From: Fonsecaea monophora
Taxonomy: Eukaryota > Ascomycota > Eurotiomycetes > Chaetothyriales > Herpotrichiellaceae
DNA length: 64,000 nt
Assembly (NCBI RefSeq): GCF_001642475.1
Contig: NW_019173934.1
Location: 124,001 to 188,000 of the forward strand
Direction of reading: 5' to 3'
Shown here: in pieces, positions 56,408 to 64,000 of the stretch
Layout: each line of letters begins with the position of its first letter
How positions within the stretch are numbered: position 1 is the first letter of the stretch
Translations under genes and position numbers: made by a program
Notes under the pieces: generated by a model
Seen by the model: the letters and a program-made list of their open reading frames with translations, nothing else
Told to the model about the DNA's origin: nothing
Databases searched by the model: none

Positions 56408-57208
56408 TCACAAGTAATCCATGGCCTTCCACTTGAACTTGCGGTTCGCTCGCTCGGCCGGGCGAAACTCGAATTGGTTCCCGTGTAGTTCGAACACGAG
56501 CATTCTTGACCCCTTGGTGTCTTCTTTGTCTTTGACTTCCTCTTCACGAGGGTCGTCGTTCCGAGAGTCACTCTCACGTTCCGGCAGCGGTATCTCGTAC
56601 CGGAAGACGGTATCCCTCTTTGGCAGCGTCTTGACCTCGTCCTTGGCCGTGACGACCACAAAGGTGTACTTTGTGTCTCTGACCACGAGTCCCCTGATGC
56701 CCACTTTACCGGCGTCCGAGCACGCGACCACCTCGAGCTCGGCGCCGTGGAAGTCGGCGCTCGCCAGGATCGAGCCGTGGCTCTGCGCGGTCACCACGTT
56801 CGCCAGCGCGCCCTTTTGCACCGTCTGGCCGTCCTTGACAAACCCCAGGATCTCCAGCATGTACCCCGTCCACAGCTCATGCAGGCCCTTGTAGATGTCG
56901 TATTTGACCTCCTCCTTCTTCAGCGTGAGGAGCCCGAGCTCCCTCTTCTCCCTCGCGCTCAGCGGCTTCGGCTTGCGCTTGCGCAGGTAGTATTCCTTCT
57001 TGCGGAGGCGGATGCGCCGGCGCAGGGCGCGCTTGTCCCGGTCCGCCGACGACGTGGGTTGCAGGAGGAGCGGCTTGTTCTTGACCTTGTCGGTGAAGAT
57101 GCGCGAGGCCGTGTCGGGCGAGTGCGCGCGCGAGAGCAGTGTGTGCGCCGGGTGGAGTTTTGTCGGTGGTGGTGGCGGCACGGTGCCAGAGCGCGGCGAG
57201 GAGGTCAT
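56408..57208 (-). CDS. POP4: RNase P/MRP protein subunit Pop4/Rpp29
   Basis: A protein subunit of RNase P and RNase MRP, needed for tRNA 5' processing and rRNA maturation. Single exon, 266 aa from the ATG of MTSSPRSGTV; the frame continues upstream 11 codons without ATG. The basic stretch (RALRRRIRLRKKEYYLRKRK) is followed by the Rpp29/UPF0086 Sm-like barrel: YKGLHELWTGYMLEILG, ALANVVTAQSHGSILASADFHGAELEVV, KVGIRGLVVRDTKYTFVVVT and KRDTVFRYEIPLP. After an acidic insert comes MLVFELHGNQFEFRPAERAN, the family's C-terminal signature with RxxRKFK. Length and order are usual. It converges with Sen34, with about 100 bp between stops; both are tRNA-processing proteins, probably by chance. Confidence 0.93.
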   Translation of the reverse strand: MTSSPRSGTVPPPPPTKLHPAHTLLSRAHSPDTASRIFTDKVKNKPLLLQPTSSADRDKRALRRRIRLRKKEYYLRKRKPKPLSAREKRELGLLTLKKEEVKYDIYKGLHELWTGYMLEILGFVKDGQTVQKGALANVVTAQSHGSILASADFHGAELEVVACSDAGKVGIRGLVVRDTKYTFVVVTAKDEVKTLPKRDTVFRYEIPLPERESDSRNDDPREEEVKDKEDTKGSRMLVFELHGNQFEFRPAERANRKFKWKAMDYL

Positions 57209-58775
57209 TATGTGCTGGTATGGGAAGTTTAGGATGTGCAAGTGTAAGTGAATGACTGGGCGGCCGGGCCGCTCATATGTGCGTAGACTCGCTTGTCTAG
57301 AAAAGATGCAGCTGTGTGGGCGAGAGAAATGATGATGATGTGTTGTGTGGACGCCTCCAACCCTTCGTCGGTGAGAAATGCCAACCGCCTCACTGCTGGC
57401 TGAAGCTCTTGGGGGACACCGACCGACTCTTAGACTGCATAAAGGCAGTCAAGTCCTTTCCATCTTGAAACTATACGATATTTCCGCGAGACGTTGTCAC
57501 CTAACCTCGTACTCGTGAATAAGTCACGGGCGCTCGCTTGACTCGAATGACCACGCCAAGTGTGGTAATAAAAATACAACCCATCGGAAAATCCTCGGGC
57601 CTTCATTGTCAAGCACCAAACTAGCGAGTTACTCTGTCGTGTCTGTCTCGATCTCACTGCTGTCCACTGATGCCACGTCGAAAGGCGAGGGGAAGCGCGA
57701 GCGCGTATCTACAAAGTATTGTTCCCGCAGCGAGCCTACCTCAGCCTCATACTTATATGTCACTGGAAGCACTTTATCATCAGCCAGAATTCAAGTCTCG
57801 AGAGACAACGTCACCCGCTATGCTGGCTGCGACGGCGACCACGCCAGGGAAGCAGTCTGTATTCGTCTGGTCAACCACACTGCCCCAACCGGGTCGTAGA
57901 TGGAATGATTTGGTTTGGGGGTCCTTTCAGCTGTTTGGGGGTTGACATTTCCACCCAGCGGCTATTCGGCTAACAGCCCTGACAGCCATTGGATACAGGT
58001 ATTCTAGGTAGGTTCGCAGTCTGAGACTTGTGTAGAACGATAGTAGTGAGGGAATGCTCGTTCTGTTTAGTTCCGACTAGAACTGCGAGACATGCAGTAA
58101 CATGGAGCAGGCTGTCATGGATACTCAAGCCTTTTGGGGGTAAGGAGAATGAAGATGATTAAAACATCCTCTGTTTTCTTACGACTCTTCTTGCACTACA
58201 GTTGTTCCAGCCCCAAAGACCGTATAGCTATAGTCATTCACCACATTAGAGAAGGATGGCGGAGAAATCCACGATCCAGTCCTCCAGTATGGTAACTTGC
58301 TAGAATAGGCTAGCCTCGAGTCCAAGGCCCACTGCTAAGCAGCTAACCAGGGCTACGTCACCACATCGTTCACTTACCACCACTACTGCGAGTCAGCAAC
58401 GACTGAGATACCACCAAGACCATACAATAGGCCAGCGTTTCCCTGCGAGGCTGTGCTTTGCTCGATACAGCTAAACATTATAAAGAATATACATTAAACC
58501 TTTCAACTCGTCCATTTTTGGAGGTTCAGACATTTAGAAAGCGCAACAAAATGTTCTGGGAGCACGCAACAATTGTGGGCTTGGTACGGAACATGGGCTC
58601 GGGATTCGGCAATAAATTCGGGACTGAGCCTTTGCAAAACATACGACAGCCTTCGTCCGTCTAATGGCCCATCAAACCTTCAGCTAGGGATAAAAGCTTT
58701 GGTTTGGGACTGTCGTCCGACAGGTCTTCGCTTCCCTGTAATTGCTACGCACCCGCAGCTGCGTCTGACCAGTCG
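57209..58775. other. 1.6 kb intergenic region
   Basis: Divergent promoter between POP4 and the first MFS gene. Frames of 60-97 codons have no motif. CATTATAAAGAATATACATT near 58476-58495 is an AT-rich element that could be a TATA region, but lies 280 bp from the start. Confidence 0.5.
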
Positions 58776-60923
58776 ATGACAATGGCATTCGGCCTGAGCC
58801 AGAATAACAAAGTCCCAGACATGGAATCTACGGTTCTTGAAACTGAGAAAACCGAAGTCTCGGATGTGGTGAAGTCTTCCACTGTAGAAGATGTCGAGGT
58901 CAACAACACCAACACAAAGCCGGAACCGCTTTCGTGGCAGACTTACGCGGCAATTCTTGTGAGGGGAATGAAAATGGCGTCTGAGATGTGAGATGGGAAG
59001 GCTAATGCAGAAAACCACAGACACTGATGTTCCAATACAATTCATATCTCTTCACGTTGAGCATGCCGCCGGCGATCCTTGCCTTCATCAATGCAGACCT
59101 CGGCCCTGATTCAAACTACATCTGGATCACAGTCTCGTATGTCAAAGAACCCATGCCGTCTCGGTCTGTCCGTGGAAGTTGACTTGCGCTCTTAGGTGGA
59201 ACCTCTGCGCAGCCGTGCTCGTCACGACGAGTGGCCGCATTGCCGACATCTTTGGCCGTCGATGGTTTCTGATAACAGGAGCTTGCATCGGTGTTATTGG
59301 TGCCATTGTAGGTGCTACGGCCAAAAACATCCCGACCATGATTGCCAGCGGTATCCTCTTTGGCATCGGAGGAGGTTTCCAGGAGATGTGTTTCTCAGCG
59401 GTGCAGGAGCTGGTCCCAAATCGTCAGCGCTTCTTCCTTCTGGGTGCGTATATCTAGTTTCCTGATCCGCCCACTGTGTCTGACAGAGTCCTAGGTTGTT
59501 TGGAGGTCTCCAACATGCCAGCGCAGTTCAGTGCGCTCATTGCGTACGCCTTCGTTGCACATTCTTCCATTGGATGGCGCGCCTGTTACTGGTGGTGCTT
59601 TTCCTGGGAAGTTTCTTCGGCCATCCTCCTCTTCCTCTTTTACTACCCACCTTCCTTTGAGACGAAACATCAGGTCGACCATAAGACAAAGCTGCAGCTA
59701 CTGACCGAGCTGGATTATGTCGGCCTTGTCTTGTTCTCAGCCGGATGTGCCATCATCCTCATGGGAATCAACTGGGTACGTATCCACCCATGAGACACCG
59801 CGTTGTATACTAATGCCCAGTACAGGGTGGCTCTTTGCACCCCTGGAAGAGTGCCGCGTGTATCGCGCCCATTGTGATCGGAGGAGCATCTCTCATCGCC
59901 CTCGGATTTTGGGAAGTGTATGCCGACCTGAAGTACCCCATATTGCCCCCGAAACTATTTCGACAATGGCGCAGGTTAGTGACCTCCCTCCGAACTAAAA
60001 TGTGCTGAGATGGTAACTGTGGAACTAGCTTCACCGCCGTTCTTGCAGTCGTGTTTGTGGGTGGTATGCTATACTATAGCAACGCTGTGTAAGTTACCCC
60101 CTCCGAAATGCGAATTGTGATTGTGCTGAGACTCGTGCAGCCTCTGGCCCCGGATCTCGACGCTTCTCTTTGTCCCGGCCGACGACCTTATCCTTCGGGG
60201 TCTTTATGCGAACATGTCGGCTTTTGCTGTCATGGTTGCCGCGATTTACTGCATGGCCGTGATGCCCTGGGTTGGCCATGAACAATGGCAACTTATCGGT
60301 CTTGCTTGCCTCCAGACTGCGTTTATCGGCGGCTTCTCAAGCCTGAAGATCCACGAGAAAGGCAAAGCGATTGCATTCCTTCTCATTGCCGGTGCTGCGG
60401 CATCCAGCGTGAACCAGATAGCCTTTGGCATGGTGTCACTTGGTATCGAAGATCAAACCGACATGTAGGTTTTTAGTCATGTTCCTTCTGTTTTCACGTC
60501 CCCCAGCTGACACTGTACAACAGCGGAGTTGCAGTTGGGCTCGTGAGCACCTCTCGTCTCCTTGGCGGTGCGGTCGCCAGTGCAATATATGTAGCCATCT
60601 ACACCAACAAATTCTCAGAGGAGATACCAGGTCACATTGCCGATGTCGCAGCCGCGACCGGGTTCCAAGGGTCCACATCCGCTCTCCTCGCAGCCGCTAT
60701 CAAGAATACCGAGGCGGCTTACGAAGCCGTTCCCGGCATCACCGCCAATATCATATCTGCTTGCCAGCTGGCCGTCAAATATGCGTATGTGGACGCATTC
60801 AGCTTGACATACAAGGTAGCCATCGCCTTTGGAGGTGCGGCCATCATCGCGTCGCTGTGCACCAGGAACGTAGAACAAAAGAAGAAGTCCAACGACCGAG
60901 CTGTTCGCCTGGAGAATGAGTAG
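58776..60923 (+). CDS. Major facilitator transporter, TRI12/siderophore-transporter type
   Basis: A proton-driven multi-span transporter. Eight exons: 58776-58958, 59021-59136, 59196-59443, 59495-59775, 59826-59974, 60029-60088, 60141-60464 and 60524-60923; 586 aa, a normal size. All introns are about 50-63 nt and the joins keep the frame. A polar ~60-residue N-terminus precedes the first spans (MFQYNSYLFTLSMPPAILAF). The MFS loop 2-3 motif is GRIADIFGRRWF. Others are GIGGGFQEMCFSAVQELVPNR, ACYWWCFSWEVSSAILLFLF, LWPRISTLLF and VGLVSTSRLLGGAVASAIY. The layout (14 spans) is that of TRI12 (trichothecene efflux) and siderophore transporters; the substrate cannot be read from this. It is next to a bicupin and a second transporter of the same class. 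Confidence 0.9.
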
Positions 60924-61001
60924 CGAAGAAACGTTTGGACAAGGCAACACGGCAACACGGTAAACCCCAAAATTGGAGATTTTATCATGCTCTAGTGCAG
61001 C

Positions 61002-61022
61002 TTTTTTTTTTTTAAAAAAAAA
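61002..61022. terminator. T12A9 homopolymer block, possible 3' end signal region
   Basis: Twelve T then nine A, 79 bp after the MFS stop codon. It could form a weak hairpin and is the type of AT-rich element used around fungal 3' ends, but no canonical poly(A) signal proves this. Confidence 0.35.
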
Positions 61023-61506
61023 GAGAAGGTTGTGTCTACATACATAGCATACCTTGGGTCTATATCGCCGAAGGTACCAGGAAATAGCTACAAATATACA
61101 TGTCCCGGTTAACAATACCAAAAAAAAAAAATCATTTTGAAAACTGAGCAAGGAGATCGGAAAGTACGAGACAGAACGCATATCCACGTGAACTGGGTGA
61201 AGGAAGTTGACACTTCTTTCGACATGAGCCGAATTCCGCCATAGTTCCGAAGAGGATGGACGTTGGTCGCTCGGAAAGACATACAGCCATTCAAAAAGAT
61301 GCATCGGGCCCAGAAGAAGACCACCTAGAAAAATTTCCCCGTTTTCTTCTCATTGTCTCCTCGGGAAACTTTGGTCCAGGATATATTCACGCCAAAAGAA
61401 AAGATATCTTGAAGCTTTCTCAACCCGTCAAGTGTGGTATAGTGCAAAAAGCGATTCTATACAACAAAACACGACGGGATTACCAACAATTTCCTGGAAA
61501 AAAACC

Positions 61507-61522
61507 AAAAAAAAAAAAAAAA
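61507..61522 (+). promoter_or_regulatory. A16 tract in leader immediately before bicupin start
   Basis: Sixteen consecutive A, then CA and the ATG, giving ACAATGG start context. Poly(A) leaders can bind poly(A)-binding protein, and such a tract is prone to length change. Confidence 0.5.
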
Positions 61523-61524
61523 CA

Positions 61525-62436
61525 ATGGCGACCAACGGGATTGTCAAGAAACTCGGATCTGATGGCCCTACAATCATACCATTTGACGGGCTTGACCCCA
61601 AGTGGACGACCCCGGGGGCCACAGAGGGAGGCTTTCTGCGCTGGCTGATCAGCTGGGTGGGCGGGCCCAAGGGGTACGTGAACCCGAGCCTGGGTCAGTC
61701 GTTGATCAGCGAGAACATCTGCGTCGGGTACATGAAGTTGCTGGCGGGCAACCGCCAAAAGGGCCTGCACACGCACAGCATCGTCGAGATCTACCTCGTC
61801 CTCCGCGGCGAGCTCGAAGGGTATGACGGGCTGGGCCACATCCACCGGGCAGGGCCGATGGACCTGATCTACATCCCCGTGGGCGTGCCGCACGCCGTGC
61901 GGGCCACGACGCTCGAGGACGTCGAACTGATCTGGATCCACGACGGGGTCGAGATCAAAGGCACGTCCATTTACTACTGGGACCCGGAGACGGTGCCCAA
62001 GGTCGGGGGCATCGACGTGCTCCGCTTCAACGACATGCACCCCTCGTGGGAGGCCCCCAAGGCGAAGCAGTCCCCCTTTCTGCGCTGGGTCGTCAACTTC
62101 GTCGGCGGCAAGGAGGGCTTCATCAACCACGACCGGGACCACGCCATCGTGAGCGAAAAGGTGGCGCTGGGCGTCGAAGTGATTCTGTCCGGGAGCGGAC
62201 AGGTGAGACACAGCCTCCCCGGTGCGGCCCAGTGCTACGTCCTCCTGCAGGGCAGCGTCACTGTCGAAGCCGAGGGCCACGGCGGCGCCTCGTCGACGCT
62301 CAAACGACTCGACGCCCTCTGGGTGCCCGGGGGAGCTGTCCACGCTTTGAAGAATGTGGGTCAAGACTCCGCCGTGGTGTTTTGGTGCTATGAGAGACCT
62401 CAGAAGGAAGGTTCCGTGGTCTACGAGCTAGAGTGA
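61525..62436 (+). CDS. Bicupin protein, probable metal-dependent enzyme
   Basis: Single exon, 303 aa. Two cupin repeats: FLRWLISWVGGPKGYVNPS (residues ~37) and FLRWVVNFVGGKEGFINHD (~185) start each repeat, showing an internal duplication. The first cupin has a complete metal set: H82-x-H84, E88, and H123 in GVPHAV. The second has only His at 229 and 273; the other His is Ser and the Glu is Gln (SLPGAAQCYVLL), so the C-terminal site is probably non-catalytic. The reaction is unknown; bicupins include oxalate decarboxylases, quercetinase-type dioxygenases and lyases, and this one lacks their signatures. Codon use is highly C/G-biased. It lies between two TRI12-like transporters, suggesting a substrate-linked module. 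Confidence 0.88.
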   Translation: MATNGIVKKLGSDGPTIIPFDGLDPKWTTPGATEGGFLRWLISWVGGPKGYVNPSLGQSLISENICVGYMKLLAGNRQKGLHTHSIVEIYLVLRGELEGYDGLGHIHRAGPMDLIYIPVGVPHAVRATTLEDVELIWIHDGVEIKGTSIYYWDPETVPKVGGIDVLRFNDMHPSWEAPKAKQSPFLRWVVNFVGGKEGFINHDRDHAIVSEKVALGVEVILSGSGQVRHSLPGAAQCYVLLQGSVTVEAEGHGGASSTLKRLDALWVPGGAVHALKNVGQDSAVVFWCYERPQKEGSVVYELE

Positions 62437-62869
62437 CATCCAAGTACAAGTGAAGAGGGAATTGGCTTTGCGTGAGGCTACACCTGACAATGGGTGAAGA
62501 GTAAAAATGGGACTCGAGACTGAGAGCTGTACACAGATTTCCGTCACTGGTCGATCACCACTTGCCCGACCTTCCTTGATTCCGTAGATTGTTTCAATGA
62601 AACTCCTGTTCGCACTAAAGATATGGCTGGAGTTGTTTGTGTGCTCTCTCGACACAAACCCGAATCCCGAACCTTTGAATCTCGTTGAAATTCCGTTGGA
62701 TTATCCGGGGTCTGGAGTCCGGGGGGGTTCAGCCTTGCGGGATGTCCAATCTGCTATATATCGTTCTCGTTCTCGTCTCATGTCGGATTCCTAAGCACAC
62801 GACCATTCGCGGTAGAATTCTCCATCTTCTTCGCCATCACAGAGACAAAGCTTCTCGGATCCTGACGCC
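62437..62869. other. Intergenic region
   Basis: Bicupin 3' region and promoter of the second MFS gene. No gene. Confidence 0.5.
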
Positions 62870-64000
62870 ATGGAAGACGACAAAGCCGACCGAGTCAGTG
62901 CCCATGAGCTGGACAACTGGCCTCCACCCACCAAATCCCCAGCATCAGGCGATGTCGTCGCAGAGGAGGCACTTGGGAACGACCTCCCACAGGGTTACTT
63001 TACCAGTATCCATTTCATTGCGACCTTGAGTGTATGTCTTGCCTCGCTATTCATGCTTGTCACGCATTGACATTGCTGATATCTTCTACAGGCTGGCGGA
63101 CTGGGCTGCCTCTCTGGCTACTTGGGCTGGAGTCTGGCGGCCAACAGCCTCACGTTTATCAACGACGCCCTCGGCCCCAGTCCCGACTTCCTGTGGCTCC
63201 CTCTGGCTTACACCCTTTGCAACGCGGTCGCCAGTGTCCTGGTCGGCCGCATCTCCGACATATTCGGCCGACGCTGGTTCCTGCTCGTCGGACATTGTCT
63301 CGCCCTGGTCGGGGCCATCTTGGGCGCCACGGCGCAGACGATAAACACCATGGTCGCCTCCAACGTCTTTGTCGGAACAGCCGCGGCCGCACAGTTTGCC
63401 CACATCTTCTTCCTGCCCGAGCTGGTGCCCAAGAAGGCCCGCGGCCTGGCCATCGGCTTCTGCTACACCGTCGCCGTCCCCGGGAGCTGCTTCGGGCCCA
63501 TCATCGCCAAAGCCTTCATCAGCCGCAATCCGCACGACGGCTGGCGCTGGAGTTACTATCTGATGATCATCACGACGTCCATCACCATCGCCCTGATGTA
63601 CCTGTACTACCACCCGCCCACGTTCTCCATGCTCCACGTCACCAACACGAAGATGCAAAAGATAAAAGCTCTGGACTACGGAGGCATCGTACTGTTCAGC
63701 GGAGGCTTCATCCTCTTTCTGCTGGGCATCAACTGGGGCGGCGTGTTTCACCTGTGGAAGTCCGCCCATGTCATTGCGTGTATCGTCGTCGGTTGCTTGA
63801 TGATCATCGGCTTCTGCGTCTACGAGGCGTACATCCCCTCGGATCCTCTGATCCCTCTGTCCATCATGAAGAACACCGAGTTTATGATGATCGTCCTGGT
63901 CGCCTGCGCGGGCGGCATGATTTACTATTCCATGACGGTCCTGTGGCCGACCATTTGTACTCTGTTCACCGACGACATACTGTACAATGGCTGGCTCTCC
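62870..64000 (+). CDS. Second major facilitator transporter, TRI12 type (3' truncated by window end)
   Basis: Exon 1, 62870-63031, starts MEDDKADRVSAHELDNW, followed by a 60-nt GTATGT...CTACAG intron; exon 2 runs open from 63092 to the window end. Visible parts: a polar N-terminus, then GLGCLSGYLGWSLAANSL, the MFS motif GRISDIFGRRWFLLVG, ILGATAQTINTMVASNVF, FCYTVAVPGSCFGPIIAK, WRWSYYLMIITTSITIALMY and ILFLLGINWGGVFHLWKS, then a partial later half. The motif order resembles the first MFS gene (GRIADIFGRRWF, ILMGINW), so both belong to the same class, but they differ too much to be a recent duplication. The C-terminal spans are missing. GC-rich coding produces long antisense shadow frames. Confidence 0.88.

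Larger units (their letters stand above)
60924..61524. other. Intergenic region with A/T homopolymers
   Basis: Contains a T12-A9 block at 61002-61022, further A-runs near 61123-61132, and a 16-A run in the bicupin leader (listed separately). No gene. Confidence 0.6.

Noticed and set aside
61480..62364. 294-codon open frame antisense to the bicupin
   Set aside because: Asp/Val/Gln-rich shadow of a C/G-biased gene.
63086..63769. 227-codon open frame antisense to the second MFS gene
   Set aside because: Antisense shadow; the sense frame is a clear transporter.

Overview
The window is nuclear DNA of a filamentous ascomycete (Pezizomycotina). Genes are interrupted by short spliceosomal introns (about 50-165 nt, GTRNGT donors, CTRAC/CTAAC-like branch sites, YAG acceptors). 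Base composition is near 50% GC, and nearly every recognisable product is a fungal housekeeping protein. Gene content and style fit Eurotiomycetes (for example Chaetothyriales), but the sequence alone does not fix the order. There are no rRNA genes, convincing tRNA genes, CRISPR arrays or intact transposons.

Left part (1-29 kb): the 3' end of an ion-channel gene, a longin-type R-SNARE, a large UIM-containing fungal protein, an ALY/REF (Yra1/Mlo3-like) mRNA export factor with a ~1 kb intron inside its RRM, the ESCRT-III subunit Vps24, the p23/Sba1 co-chaperone, an LtrA-family membrane protein, an unknown two-span membrane protein, the CCCH protein Tma46, a tiny single-span protein and a ~1,700-residue WD40/solenoid protein.

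Middle (29-46.5 kb): about 7 kb with almost no supportable gene (one weak coiled-coil candidate), then Tom20, a copper amine oxidase, a 2.6 kb spacer, an aldehyde dehydrogenase, a (CA)30 microsatellite and a membrane-anchored hemerythrin-like protein. Amine oxidase and aldehyde dehydrogenase could act in sequence (amine to aldehyde to acid), but they are separated by 2.6 kb and each is common alone.

Right part (46.5-64 kb): a Hikeshi/Opi10 protein, a clearly broken protein-kinase pseudogene next to an intact kinase-like gene, a DUF4743-type Nudix hydrolase, Rpb8, Elp4, Sen34 and Pop4. The last ~5 kb holds two TRI12-like major facilitator transporters flanking a bicupin, which looks like a small accessory transport/metabolism module.

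The most interesting points are the long RRM-interrupting intron plus a GC-AG intron in the Yra1 orthologue, the kinase pseudogene, the MFS-bicupin-MFS trio, a 28-bp duplication covering the Sen34 start codon, and the 7 kb gene-poor tract. No wholly new system could be demonstrated from sequence alone. Exon boundaries are my own readings from splice signals, reading frame and family conservation; some may be off by a base.
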